Assembly: GCF_030272615.1 (NCBI RefSeq)
Contig: NC_081410.1
Location: forward strand, 253,067,533-253,131,532
Length of the DNA: 64,000 nucleotides
Source: Cryptomeria japonica
Lineage: Eukaryota; Streptophyta; Pinopsida; Cupressales; Cupressaceae
Reading direction: 5' to 3'
The stretch's first letter is position 1, and each line of letters opens with the position of its first letter. Of the stretch, positions 44,966-57,307 are shown piece by piece. The notes under the pieces were generated by a model. It did no database searches. It was given only the letters and a program-made list of their open reading frames with translations, and had not been told where the DNA came from. Position numbers and translations under genes: made by a program.

Positions 44966-45240
44966 TTGTACTTTAGCATTTTTAGTCTCTGTTTTAGTAT
45001 TCTTGGTTTGTTTTGCAATGTTCTTGGTCTATTTTGCAATGTTCTTGGTCTATTTTGCAGCGTTTCTGGTCATTTTGGCAGCGTTCCTGGTCATTTTGGC
45101 AGCCTTCTGGGTCATTTGACAATGTTTTGGGTCATTTTGACAATGTTTCTTAGGTGTACAACAATGTTCTTGGTCAACAAGAGCATTTTTGGTTAATTTG
45201 ATGTCATTTTTGGTTAATTTGATAACCTTCTCAGTTTTTC
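44966..45240 (+). repeat. GTTCTTGGTC repeat, leader of element D
   Basis: Units such as GTTCTTGGTCTATTTTGCAA (45022, 45042) and GTTCCTGGTCATTTTGGCA recur with a period near 20-24. Related units continue at 46940-47165. The region reads open by chance because of the repeat. Confidence 0.7.
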
Positions 45241-45589
45241 ATTAATAATTTCAATGTCATATTCTACATTTCTCATTTCTACATCTGGACACTCATTTCC
45301 CCGAACCTAATTTATAGTTTGTTGATTTTGTAGGTACCTATTTTGTTGTAAAAGATTGGGATTACAAACCCTTTCTCTGCCAAAGAATGCAATATAAACT
45401 ACTAACTTTGTTTGCAGTCATGGGATTTTGCACTTGTTTTTGATAGATTAAGCACATAGACTAATTACAATAGAAATGAACAAACATCTCTTATGTGTTT
45501 TTGATGATAGGCGAGTATGCTCTCACCTTTTTTATGTGATTAGAATGCTAGACTCATATTTTCTTTCCAATAGTGCATATCTTTAGCAG

Positions 45590-46080
45590 GATTGCCCTCC
45601 CAAGAAGCCCATAAGGGTAGTGTGAGGGGAACGACCTAAGTGGGAATGACTAAATGCCAAGTACTCCAACCCACTATAAAATGAACGTGATTTGATGAAA
45701 ATCAAGTCAACGACAGTTCTCAGGAATAGCTTTCCTCCGTATCTACGGGTATATCAAACCTTGGTTTTCAAAGCTGGGAGACCTTTTAATTGAGTTTATA
45801 CCTTGATGCACCAAATGGATCCCTTACTAGTTCCAATTAAAATTAGAAGCTACCTGATTTACCTCTGAACATTATTATCTTCTCAATGTAGGGAGGGGGA
45901 AGAATCTCTCTCAAAGATACTCACCATATGTCCTTCTTGAGCATATGTGTGAACTACCCTTTTGAGACCTTATTCCTCATAATGGGACTCCACTAGCTCT
46001 CGCAAAGGAAAAAACATGGGTTCCCTTTAGGGGGTGACACGATTGTGTGAGCTAACATGGTACCAAGATGTGGGCCGAGA
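45590..46080 (+). other. Conserved leader block of element D
   Basis: Counterpart of 1560-2040 in element A. GACCTAAGTGGGAATGACTA, then ATGCCAAGT and TCCAACCCACT at 45632-45678, and GGGGGTGACAC at 46030-46040. No frame conserved. Confidence 0.5.
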
Positions 46081-46309
46081 ACTAATAATGAAGCCAATTT
46101 CCTTAGGATAGATTGAATGGTGTGTTTTTAATTGTTCAAAACTTGTGAAAACTTGGGCTTTCTTTAAAGCTTCTTGAACATACACTTTATGTGTCCTTTG
46201 GGAAAAAGACAATTTGGCTTTTGTGTTTTTGAATCACGTCAAGATATCATCCATTGGAAATAAAAAAAAATTGCAAACACAAACTTCAAACTATCAAATT
46301 TACACATTT

Positions 46310-46790
46310 CACTACATATTAGCTCTCTTGATCTAGATAGTAGCTCTTTCGGTCCAAACAACTGCTCTTTCGGTCTAAACAGTAGCTCTCTCGGTTCAAA
46401 CGTCATCTCTTCTAGTCCAAAATTTAGCTCTTTTGGTTCAAACATCAGCACTTTTGGTCTAAACTTCAGCTCTCTTGGTGTGAATGTTAGCTCTTTCATA
46501 TTTCAACATTATCTCCAAGGTTGAGCTTTATAAGTCTAACCATTAGTTGTCTAAGTCTACACATCAACTCTTGGAGTTCCAACATCAAAATTTTAAACTT
46601 CATAGTTCCTGGTTTAAATATTAGAGATCTTGGTCTAAACTTCAGATTTCCCAGTTCAAACATCATCTCTCTTGGTCCAAACGTTAGCTCTCTTGGTTCA
46701 AACTTTAGCTCTTTCAATCTAAACATCGACTCTCTTGGTCTAAACTACAACTCTCTTGGTTTGAATGTCAGCTTGCTCATGTTTTAAATT
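46310..46790 (+). repeat. AGCTCTCTTGGTCCAAAC repeat, leader of element D
   Basis: About fifteen units of roughly 30 bp with core (A/T)GCTCT(C/T)TTGGT(C/T)(C/T)AAAC. Both strands read open for 70-86 codons, which is a product of the repeat (for example a PKEL-type repeat on the minus strand), not evidence for a gene. Confidence 0.75.
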
Positions 46791-46799
46791 AGATCTCCC

Positions 46800-47165
46800 A
46801 TTTTGCACTTTCTAGGTCTAAACATCAGTTGTCTTAGTATGAAGATCAAATATTTGGGTCAAAACAACAATCTTCTAAGTTCAAACAACCATTTTTTGAG
46901 TCCAACCATCACTATTTTAAACTTTAGAGTCACTGATTTGAAGAATAGCATTTTTGGGTCCTGTCTCAATGTTTTTGGTCTTTCCTATAGCATTTTTGGT
47001 TAGTTTGATATCATTTTTGGTCAGTTGCTTAGCATTTTTGGTCAATTCTATAACATTTCTAGTCTGCAGAATAGAGTTCCTGGTCAGTTAGTGTTCCTGG
47101 TCAATATAGCAGCGTTTCTGGTTAATATAAAAATGTTTCTGGTCATTTTATCAACGTTTCTGGTA
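46800..47165 (+). repeat. CATTTTTGGTCAGTT/GTTTCTGGT repeat, leader of element D
   Basis: Short units CATTTTTGGT (46950-47045) and CGTTTCTGGT (47110-47165), a continuation of the same degenerate repeat family with changing core. Confidence 0.55.
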
Positions 47166-47557
47166 AATTGCATCAAAATCAGAAAACAAAAACAACCCAT
47201 TTTTCAAACAGATAAACATGGTGATTAGGTCATCTTGTCGGGACACTCAGTTAGGTTAACTTTCCTCAAAGAAGATTCAAAACTAGACACACTAAGGTTT
47301 TCAAGTATTCATCTCCAACAAGTTCAAAATCCAACATCTCAAAGTGCATCATCACATTTTCTTTGATAAACTGATCTCTCAAACATAGTTTCTTATCAGA
47401 AGCTATCATCCTTTATCATGAAACTACAACGCTTGATCAAGCTAACCTCATTCTCTATTATAGGATACATCATTCCTATTGAACTTGACCATATCAAAAT
47501 CACAAAATTTGCACTCCAAACTAGGATCAAAAAACTTGCAAACTCGCAAATACTTGA

Positions 47558-47779
47558 ATGACGATTTTGTGTCATTTGAAAAAGAGGAAGCTTAGTCAGA
47601 AAATGATCTTGAGAAAGAGAATATTTCTCTACATCAATCATAAAATCTTATTGAAACATCGCATATTCTTACACTGCTATCGTCATTATCTACATGGTCA
47701 TGGAAATGAGTTTGACAACGAACCTCTAAAAAATGCGAGCCTTGCAACACAGATCAAGGTTGTCTCAATTGCTCAATAG
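47558..47779 (+). pseudogene. ORF1, pre-gag protein of element D (short)
   Basis: A 73-codon frame with LYINHKILLKHRIFLH and GNEFDNEPLK, homologous to ORF1 of A and C. A segment near the N terminus seen in A and C is absent. The frame ends early after the EPL motif. Same location, between leader and gag. Function unknown. Confidence 0.5.
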
Positions 47780-47939
47780 AAGTGGTCGCATCAATTTATC
47801 CTATTTACCTCAACAATTGATCACTTATTAAGGCACATTATAGAAAATTGAAACCTTTCAAAGCATTCAAAAAATGTGTATGCCTATTTTAATCAGAGCT
47901 CAGAGATTAAAAATCGAATAAATAGAAATAGAAATACTT

Positions 47940-49400
47940 GAAATGGTAGAAGATCATGAGGGAATGGCATAAGGAAATAAAATAGAAGAAGAGATAACTG
48001 ATCAAAACATCAGAGAAATCCAACAGGATCCTAAATTTTATAAATTCATGGAGAAAATATTGGAGGGTGAAAAAGAGAAATACTTCCTAATGTTAGCAAA
48101 ATTTGGTGCTAAACTTCCCCAAGATTTTGACATAAACAACTTGAGACAAAAGGAAGGATTAAATGACACTCACAATGACAATGAGAAAAATGAGGAAACT
48201 CTCAATTGCAGAAAGGATGACACTAGAATTAATAGTGACACAATAACTCATGATGACACAAGAACTCATGAGGACACAAGAATAAATCATGATGACACAA
48301 GAACTCATGAGGATACAAGAAGGGATCATGTTAATGATCCTCTCTTAAATCTCTCTCAACAAATACAAACTCTACAACAACATATCTAGGATATGAAAAA
48401 TGGAACAAGTGCCAAAAGATATTCTTTAGAAGATATTTGTCCATATCTTTTGATAGGAGTTTGAACATGGTACCATTTCCACAACATTGTGAGATCCCAA
48501 AATATGATAAATACGATGGGAAAACTGATCCATAAGATCACATCAGAGAGTTCTATACAATGATCATGGAATTCACTCACAACAAAACATATCTCATGTG
48601 GTTATTCCCTAGAAGTTTGAGTGGACAATCAATGGAGTGGTTTTCCAAATTACCACCTAGAATTAGATCATTTGAAGAGCTAGTAATCAAATTCATTTCA
48701 CAATACTCTTACAACATACAACATGAGATAACTATGTTGGATTTGTGCAATATTAAACAAAAGAGTGGAGAGTCTTTCATGACCTTCTTGCAGAGATGGA
48801 GACATTTATTCAATAGGTATCCTAGACTAGTACCTGATCACGAAAAGAAGGATATATTCATCGATAATGTCTTAAGTGAAATGAGTTAGGCACTCAAGTT
48901 ACAATGTCCTCCTAGTTTTGCAAAGATGATTTAAAATGGCCCCAAAATTTAGGATGCTGTGGTTAAGAAAGGAGAATTGAAACTCTATAAATAAGGAAAT
49001 AATTCCTCTAACTCATTCAACAATAACAATAATAACAATCACAATAATGATAAACCAAAATTTTGGACAAGAAACATAATGTTGTGAATCATGGAGTAGG
49101 TGATAATAATAATGTTAAAACACAATAACCTATTTTCAATCTATCAATTAGAGCACAAGTGAGTAATCAAGACAACAACGCTAAACCAAAATCATTCTTT
49201 CCCAATATGCACAAAAATTTTACCAACATTGGTGAACCATTGCAATCAAATTTAAAAACTCGTCTTGCGAAAAAATTAATCACATTACCAAAAGCAAGAG
49301 ATTTTGACCCCAAAATTAAACCAAGTTGGTGGAATAATAATAATTTATGTGAGTTTTATAGGAACAAAGGGCATTAAACCAATGATTGTCAAAGACTCAA
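47940..49400 (+). pseudogene. Gag of element D, degraded
   Basis: The N-terminal frame 48048-48389 has a short repeat of THDDTR/THEDTR units (48236-48330), then the Retrotrans_gag core at 48560-48889: LPPRIRSFEELVIKFISQY, ITMLDLCNIKQKSGESFM, TFLQRWRHLF. A third frame (49159-49377) ends in KARDFDPKIKPSWW and CEFYRNKGH, the zinc-knuckle remnant. The match to the gag of C is clear (FEELV, DLCN-x-KQK, TFLQRWR). Frameshifts separate the pieces. Confidence 0.75.
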
Positions 49401-49639
49401 ACATGTTATTCATGATTTAATAGACAATGAGGTCATCATAGTGGATGGGCACAAAACAAATGAGTCACATATGACCTTCAAAACTCCACTGCCCAATTAT
49501 GAAAAAGATGAAACATCAAATACTCAAAATGACAAAGCGAAAGAAAAAGTTAACTATGCTCACACCTATGATAATGTAGTAAACGTCATTATCATCAAAG
49601 AGAAAACACCAGCAGAACTAGCACATGTCATTACTTGAA

Positions 49640-51410
49640 GTAAGGCTAAGGTAGAATTCTCTAGTGTGATAAATAATGCAACATCTAACTCGAGGCAATA
49701 TAACATAGTAGATCAATTATAGAAGACTCTCGCACAAATATAAATCCTAGAGCTACTCAAAATATCACCAATGCATAAGGAAATATTAGAAAAGGCTCTA
49801 GTTGAAACCACAGTCTCTAAAGACTTGGATGTTGATCAGTTCTAAACCATGGTGGGATAGCTCATAGCTCCTCATTGCCTATCAATCATAGAACATGATG
49901 ACATGTCATTACAACAGCCCCATAATGTTCTGCTGCATATTAAAGTTCTTATTCACAAAACATGCGTCAAATGTGTTCTCATATATGGAGGAGTTGTTGG
50001 GACCCAAGAACACTAAGAGGGGGGGTGGGGGTGAATCAGTGCTCTACCAGAATGAACAGTTTTTACCTTTCTAGACCATGCATATATTTACCGGTAAACA
50101 AATAAACATATAACAAGAAGAAAATAAACCATCCACATAAATTAACACCATAACACATAGAATTTATACATGGAAAACCTCAATGAGGAAAAACCATGGT
50201 GGGATTTGTGACCCACAATATCAGTTCACTGGCCATATAAAAAGATATTACATATAATAGGGGCCTGCACTTGCAGGAAGGCACACTGCCTAGAGCATAC
50301 TGCACATTACTAAAGAGCCTCACTAACTACAAGCTTTCTGCCAAAGTAAATTACTGAAAATGAACTCAAGAATGCATCTGCTATGCCAAATAGAGTTTCG
50401 GTTCTTGTTCTACTCTGTATTGGTAAATAAACTCTGAACTGCTACTAGTATCTCTTCTCCTCCAAGAATGCTTTCCAAGATATCTATAGATCATTGCATG
50501 ATATACTACTCTCATACAAAAATGATCTTTATACATATATTTTGCATCATACAATTCTGTTGTATTCTTCTATATCCACACATTTCATATATCTTGCTTC
50601 CTTGCAAAAATAACCTAGCAGACTGGCCTATATACCTATTACAAATGATATGCCTTATGTCGGCGTACAATACATTTACAAAAATGTCAGTCTTGAAAAT
50701 ATTAATTACAAAATGATTTAAGTAAATCCTTCTTGATGTCAGCTTCCAAATAATTATTGATGTTAGTGTTGGTGTTGGTGTCGATGTCGGTGCCGATGTA
50801 GCCCTAAATTTTCCAAAGCCGGTATTTGCCGGTATGTGCTTCCTAGTGTCGGTTTATGACTTCCATCATATCTTTTTGCCATCAATGACAACAAAATGAA
50901 TCCAATGAGTGTCAATTACCAACAGGAGAAGGCTTAAATATTTGTGCATTGAGTTTAGTGCGTGCCTTAGGTTTTTCAGAAGAAGTAGTGGATCCTAGAA
51001 AGAAAATAACAATCAAATAATATGATGAAGAGCAATCCTCTAAAGGAATAGTGGTATTAACACTCAGAATAGGACTAGTTCAAAAGATACAATCTGTCAA
51101 GTCCTGGACTTGAATCTATCATATAACATTCTTCTAGGAAGACCATGGATCCATGATATACAGGAAGTCCCTTCGACATATCACCAATGTGTTAAATTCC
51201 CTTATAATGGACAAGAGGTAACGATTTCAACAAATTCAACTCAGTATTGCAGCAATTTGAGGCCAACTCAGGATGCCACAGTTCCTCATAACAGAGAAGT
51301 AGTCTCTCCTATCTCATCATCCCAAGAAAAAATGTTGACATCAACCTTAGAAAGTTTTGATAAGAAGCTAAAACTGAATGACAAAGGAATGGGAGAGTAT
51401 TCTCTTTAGT
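49640..51410 (+). pseudogene. Protease of element D, split by a solo LTR
   Basis: The N-terminal part lies upstream of 49994, with a broken IYGG just before the insertion where C has IDNG. The C-terminal part follows 50925 (GLNICALSLV) and reaches NILLGRPWIHDIQEVPSTYH with QCVKFPY at 51110-51200. The catalytic triad is not intact. The insertion at 49995-50924 cuts the domain at its active site. Confidence 0.75.
49995..50924 (-). repeat. Solo copia LTR inserted in the protease of D (930 bp)
   Basis: The plus strand begins TGTTGGGACCC and ends TTACCAACA. Flanks are GGAGT on the left and GGAGA on the right (4 of 5). GAGGGGGGGTGGGGGTGAATCAG near the left end is the signature also in Copia-2 at its LTR 3' end, so the LTR probably lies on the minus strand. 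No internal domain is present. Confidence 0.75.
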
Positions 51411-53290
51411 CTATTCCACTTTTCCAAAGATCTTACAAAAAACCGACAAGTTTACAATCACAAATCCCACATAAACCTCTTTAGATATTTCATTGAGCCT
51501 TTGTTAGAGCAGGGAAATTATCTAAAGAAAATGAGGATAAATTTGTGCTACAATGGTTATATAAGGATGAAGAAGTTCAACAAAAAATCAATAATGTTAG
51601 TATACCCACAAAAAAATATGGAAAAGGATTCAACATTCTACATAAAATGGGATACACTAGAATGGGTCCTATGGGAAAAAGTAAAGAAGATCTTCTAGAA
51701 CCCATACAACCTAAATCTCAAATGGCTAAAGACAAATCGGGCTTAGGGTATGGACAAACTACTCTAGAAGAAGAAACACATTCTAGACATTAAAAAGAGG
51801 AGCATGATAGAAGACAAGAGGAAGTAGAAATCCAAAGAGAGGAAGCAGCTACTAGAAAACATGAAGAAGAAAACAAATGAAAACAAGATGAGTTGACAAT
51901 TCGAAGGGCGGAAGAAATCAATGATCAACAACAACAAAAAGAACTCGCCATTCAAAAAGAAGAGGATGCCTATAAAAATATCCAAAGAGTGCGAGCAAGT
52001 ACAAAACTTGAATCAAAATAGGTGACAAAACTTATATGAATTGCCAGCCAACTCTTCTCGCCATATAACATCCCCGTCAGATATAGTGATGTAATCTTAG
52101 AGAGTGATTCTGAAACAGACTCACATGAGTATGAGTAGGATCTAATCTCACTGTCTGATTTGTTAGGGAAAGAAAATGAAAATACAATTGGCTTAGGAAA
52201 TAAGTGGGTCACTACAGAGCAAGGAACATCTTCCACCAAACAAAAAGATGAACATGCTAGAAAAAAAGAGAAAATAAGAAGTAACAGAAGCAGTCAATAA
52301 TCAGAAACTAAAACATTAAAATGGTACAAAACCCAAATCAATCCCCAGTCAACAAGTACCAAAAATGGGAAGAAGTCAAGAGGAACTAATAGCAATCCAA
52401 ACAGGAGAAATAATCAGTCCCAAGGAAGTAGAGTATGAGAGAAGAAAGTAAATGGCAAGAAAAGAAGTAGAAGCTACTCAAATATGTATATTACAAGATA
52501 GCAATGAATTTGATACATATTTTGAAGAATCTTGTGATATAAAAGATGTATATATTGATTTAGTCCATGTGTATGCATGCCAAATGTCAGAATATAGGCC
52601 ACTTGAATGTGAATCACAAAATATTGATTCTAGCTTTACTGAGACCAATTAGAGAGCGATTGGGAGAACGCATTCTGAGGAGAGTGACATCCTTAACTTG
52701 ACTGAAATAACTGCAAAATTTGACGATTATTTCATGACCATTGAAGTCTTTGAAATTGACCAATCAGATGATCCTTTACCCTTAATACACCCAAAACTTA
52801 TTGATTGGGACACCACCAGAATAAGTAAAGTTGATACCTTCCCAAATGACCATGCTATATTCGTATATCTCAATGCCATTAAACCCATAACACCCAAAAG
52901 AGCTTCCACCAGTGAATCTAATAACACATCTTCTAGTCAAGGGGTGCCAAATCTTCCAGTCACAAAAGTGAAATTAAAGAATTAAAAAGAAGGTCTAATG
53001 CTGAAAACCATTTTATGGAAACATTAGACCAATCAAAAGATAAAATAAAGGGCATATCTAAGGGTGAAACTCTCCTTGAGGTGCCTGAAGATGGAAGATT
53101 TGATACCATCCCAGAATATTTTCAACAGAGATCAGCTATCCTGATTAATGAACCTACAAAAGCAGTCAACATTGGTACTCCAAAGAATCCTAAGATTCTC
53201 CATCTTGCAACATCTTTATCAGAACAAGAGAGAAAAGACTACAATTAATTCTTCAAGAGAAGGAAAATCAACTTTGCCTGGTCATACATA
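51411..53290 (+). pseudogene. Protease-RT linker of element D
   Basis: Poorly conserved linker with several broken frames: glutamate/lysine-rich stretch (51780-51990), DPLPLIHPKLIDWD (52770-52810), then KGETLLEVPEDGRFDTIP (53065-53120), which matches the linker of C. Role unknown; it connects protease to RT in the polyprotein. Confidence 0.6.
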
Positions 53291-54129
53291 GATATGCCAA
53301 GACTAGATCCAAATCTCATCATGCATCACCTCAATGTTGCTTCAGGAGCTAAGCCAGTCAAAAAAAATCTCAGGAAGATGCATCCTCACATTACTCTTAT
53401 AGTCAAAGCAAAGCTGAAGAAACTATTAGATGTGGGATTCATAAGGCCAATTGCATATCTAGTTTGGGTGTTAAATATTGCACTTGTATCAAAAACGAAT
53501 AAGAGTATCAGAGTGTCCATTGAACAAGGCATGCCCAAAAGATGATTTTCCACTAACAAGCATTGATATCATTGTAGATATTACAATAGGACATGAAATG
53601 TTCTCTTTAATGGATGTTTTCTCAGGGTACAACCAAATAAAGATATCCCCTAAAGATCAATAGAAAATAGCATCCTTGTGCCCTTGGGGTACTTTCTATT
53701 GGAACGTCATGCCTTTTGGGCTCAAGAATGTCGGGGCTACTTATCAAAGAGCAATGACCACCATTTTCCATGATATGATGCATACCTTCATGGAAGATTA
53801 TGTGGATGATATACTAGAAAAATCACACACCAAAGAAGGACATCGAGAAATTCTAGACAAAATATTTGATAGGTTAGAGAAATACAAGTTAAGATTGAAT
53901 CCAAAGAAGTGTGCTTTCAAGGTCACATCAGGCAATTTTTTGGGATATATCATATTTTTTGAAGGAATAGAAGTTGATATAGCAAAGGTAAAATCTATAA
54001 TGGAAATGAAATCACCAAAGAACATCAACCAACTGCATTCTCTACAAGGGAGATTGCAGTCAATAAGAAGATTCATAACACAATTGGTTGATCGTTGTCA
54101 TCCCTTCACTCACATATTGCACAAGAACG
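53291..54129 (+). pseudogene. Reverse transcriptase of element D
   Basis: Motifs: LNVASGAKPVKKNLRKMHP, LLDVGFIRPIAYLVWVLN, a frameshift, then CPKDDFPLTSIDIIVD, SLMDVFSGYNQIKISPKDQ, a TAG at about 53661, then CPWGTFYWNVMPFGLKNVGA and the catalytic EDYVDDILEKS, followed by YKLRLNPKKCAFKV and GNFLGYI. It runs into the solo LTR at 54130, which separates it from RNase H. Close to the RT of C. Confidence 0.85.
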
Positions 54130-55406
54130 TGTTGGATTATTGGGAAGTTTGTTGGCTTTGGCTATTCATTTTTTCTGCTAGGATATGTTGTTTTCATTAT
54201 GTCAACATATTCCTATGAATTATTTTGGTGAATTTGGAGAAGGTTTTTGGTCCAGTTTTGTAGTTTGGTTTTGCTAATCACTATTTTGCAGAATCCAATA
54301 TCCCCTCCAGTATATTCCGGTATGATCAGATCTTGTGCTGATATTTTGAATTATTGTTTGGGATGATCTTGTGTATATTCATTTCATATGGTTCATGATT
54401 TGGTGTTGCACAAGTTAAGTTTCCTCGTGACAGTTGCTAATTGGTTGTGTTCTTGAGCCTTAAGACGTTGACCGATGCAGATTTGAAAAGTGGTGATCGT
54501 GCAACTATTCTGGATGATTCTAATGTGCTTGATGGTGCTTCCTAATTGTGTCCTATTTGTTTTGGTGATCTGCATTAATCATTGTGCAGTTTTTAAGTGA
54601 TTTCTATGAACCAGTGTTAATTTGTGTGTTATTCAGTATTTTTGGTGGTGTAGTGTGTTGCGGTTGATCTTGGCGAGATTTTCGGTGGATGTAATCATTT
54701 GGGAATTTTGAATTAGGTCCATGCTATGTAGAGTAAATCATAATATTGGTCTAGTGGTCGATCTTTGTATTGTGTAATGTAATTTTTGTAAATATGAGTT
54801 GAGGGTTGAGGGTTTAGCCAACCTTGTTATCAAGGTTGATGATTTGTATATATAGGTGTTATACTTATGTAATTTAAGTGTTGGTATTGTGTCTACATTA
54901 TCAGAGAGAGTTAAAAGTGTGAACAAAGGATATATTATCCAGTGAAGTGTTGTGGTGAGTTTGGTGTTGCAGGGCAGAAAACTATGCTTAACCGGAACTA
55001 TCATCAAGCATTTGTAGATGCTATTATTGTAGTTCATTCCTTCTGGATTGTATTTTGAATCATAGTGTAAATTAGCGAGACTTCCCTAAGGGTTGTAGCC
55101 TTCCAAGAATATATCTTTTGAGCAGTGAGCTATAGGAAGTGTGCCTGAATGCATATGCATTCCCCATTGTAATATTTTCACATACTATTGCAGAGTATCA
55201 TCTTATTGTGGATAGGTTCCCACCATAGTTTTTCCCTTAACCGGTTTTCCACGTCAAAATCTTGGTGTTGTGTGTTGTGCTGTTAATTTTCTTATCTGTT
55301 ATTGCTGTGGTTTATCAGTTTATGTTTTGAAGTTTAATTTGTTTTGAGATCTGGATAAGACTAATTCACCCCCCCTCTCAGTCTTCCATCTTGATTGTTG
55401 CTAACA
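54130..55406 (+). repeat. Solo copia LTR inserted between RT and RNase H of D (1277 bp)
   Basis: Begins TGTTGGATTATTGGG and ends TTGCTAACA, with flanks GAACG and GAATG (4 of 5). Near its 3' end it has TTCACCCCCCCTCTCAGT, the plus-strand form of the signature seen in Copia-2. No internal region. Confidence 0.8.
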
Positions 55407-55850
55407 GAATGTTCCATTCAGATGGAATGAAAAATGTGAGGAAGCCTTCACTCAAATCAAGGAATATTTAGTAACTCCACTAGTACTAGCATCTCCAATT
55501 GAAGGAAAACCATTGTTGCTTTACATATCAGCTACAAAAGTATCACTAGCAGCTCTCCTAGCGCAACATAACAATGAAGGAAAAGAACAAGCAATTTACT
55601 ATATCAATAGAACTCTAGTTGGATATGAGGTGAACTACACAACCATGGAGAAGACATGTCTAGCAGTAGTATTCTCAATCCAAAAGTTACGGCATTATAT
55701 GCTCACATATTTAGTTAAGTTGATTGCCAAGATCGATCCTCTAAAGTATCTTCTAAGCAAGGCAACACTGACAGGTAGACTAGCTAAACCGGTCATGGTG
55801 CTGAGTGAATTTGACATTGAGTATGTTGATCAAAAAGATTTAAAAGGATA
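55407..55850 (+). pseudogene. RNase H of element D
   Basis: Continues the RT frame after the solo LTR: NEKCEEAFTQIKEYL, KPLLLYISATKVSLAALLAQ, AIYYINRTLVGYEVNYTTME and QKLRHYMLTYLVKL, the RT-RNase H order of Ty3/gypsy elements. One stop before the next domain (55849-55851). The open part is 112 codons. Confidence 0.8.
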
Positions 55851-55857
55851 AGTAATT

Positions 55858-56316
55858 GTGAATCAACTAGTTGAAGTGCCTCTGTGCGATGATACTTCAT
55901 TACAGATTGAATTTTATGACACAAATGTTCTCACTGTCAGCAAGAAGACTTGGGAACTGTATTTTGATGGTTCTTACACACAACATGGATTAGGTGTAGG
56001 AATCCTATTCATAACACCTCAGGACCACACTATTCCTGAATCATATAGGCTGAGCTTTCCATGTACAAATAATATTGTAGAGTATGAAGCACTAGTCATT
56101 GGTCTCAAGATGGCCATTGAATGGAATATCATAGAGTTGCATATCTATGGCGATTCCCAACTAGTTATCAATAAGATAAATGATGAGTACCAAACCAAGG
56201 ATGATAAACTGATACCCTACAAGACACTGGTTGATGATTTCAAGAAATACTTTGCAGAGATCACTTTTGTTCAGATCCCAAGGAATGAAAATAAAGCAAC
56301 AGATACCATGGCATAG
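55858..56316 (+). pseudogene. Second (archaeal-type) RNase H of element D
   Basis: An open frame of 152 codons with all main signatures: WELYFDGSYTQHGLGVGIL (first Asp), NNIVEYEALVIGLKMAIE (Glu), LHIYGDSQLVINKINDEYQ (Asp) and IPRNENKATDTMA near the end. The frame is in phase with the preceding RNase H. Presence of this additional domain between RNase H and integrase places D in the Tat lineage. The domain itself looks intact although the polyprotein around it is not. Confidence 0.85.
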
Positions 56317-57307
56317 ATATCATCTATTTTACAAACTCAAGAGAATCAAGAGTGTTATGAATTCCTAGTGGAAGAACTCTTTTATCCATCCCATGATTCC
56401 CTTGACACACAAATTGTCTGCAATATATCTAGAATTGAATCTCATGTTATGGCCCAACATATCTTTACTTGAAAGCTAATATCCTACCCCTAGATCTCTC
56501 ATGAAACCAAGAATGAAACTTTATCCGTCAATCCACTTGTTATACCATTATTGCTTATACCCTTTATAAACGAGGTCTGGATAATACTCTCCTTAGGTAC
56601 CTCGAACATGATGAATCCAAAAAAGCCTTAAACAAAATCCATGAAGGTATTTGGGGCACACATTCAAGTGGTCATACAGTTGGGGTCTTGTCGGCCCATC
56701 ATGGAAAGAGATTCCTTCACATATGCTAAGAAATGTAAACAATGTCAGATTCACGATAATCTGATGCATGCACCAGCACAAGAGCTATATCCTTTGGCAG
56801 GATCATGGTTGTTTTCTCAGTGGGGTCTAGATCTGGTATGAAAATTCACCCTTCATCTTCAAATGGGCACAAGTTTATTTTGACTGCTACAAAATATTTT
56901 ACTAAATGGATTGAAGCAGTACCTTTAACAATAGTGACAGGGAAACATATAGCTTCTTGTATCCTCAACTATATCATCTATCGCTATGACATTCCCATCT
57001 CCATTATCACTGATAATGGAAGACCCTTTAAGAATCAAGATGTGCAAGAACTATGTGAGCGATTCCAAATCCAACATATATTCTCAACACCCTATTGTCC
57101 TCAAGGGAATGGTTAAGTTGAGGCATCCAACAAAACAATCCTAAAAATTTTAAAGAAGACAATCAATGAAGTTGGTAAGGATTGGCATGTTCAGTTGAAT
57201 CTCGCTCTATGGGCTTATCGCACTAGCATTCATACACCCATTGGGGAAAATCCATATTTCCTTGTGTATGGGTCAGAAGCAATCTTACCAATTGAAGTAG
57301 AGATACA
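56317..57307 (+). pseudogene. Integrase of element D, 3'-truncated
   Basis: The zinc-binding region shows CKQCQIHDNLMHAPAQELYP at 56730-56790, then a frameshift, then SSNGHKFILTATKYFTKWIE, ITDNGRPFKNQDVQELCERF, STPYCPQGNG followed by a stop and VEASNK (catalytic Glu region), and LALWAYRTSIHTPIGENPYF with GSEAILPIEVEI. Lys stands at the first acidic catalytic position (before YFTKW). The sequence leaves homology at 57307, so the C-terminal domain and the element 3' end are missing. Confidence 0.8.

Larger units (their letters stand above)
43634..57307 (+). mobile_element. Element D: Ty3/gypsy (Tat-type) retrotransposon, plus strand, 3' end lost
   Basis: 5' LTR 43634-44760, tRNA-Lys-type primer site, long repeat-bearing leader, ORF1, gag, protease, RT, RNase H, second RNase H and integrase. 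It stops inside the integrase C-terminal part at about 57307. Two solo copia LTRs are inserted (49995-50924, 54130-55406). Stops and frameshifts occur in every domain. Confidence 0.85.

Noticed and set aside
44966-45196. Hydrophobic repeat protein (LGLFCNV units)
   Set aside because: Product of the GTTCTTGGTC repeat. No start context and no relatives in A or C.
46239-46726. Minus-strand frames with PKEL/PREL repeats
   Set aside because: Open only because the leader repeat has a period compatible with the frame. They run against the element and match no domain.
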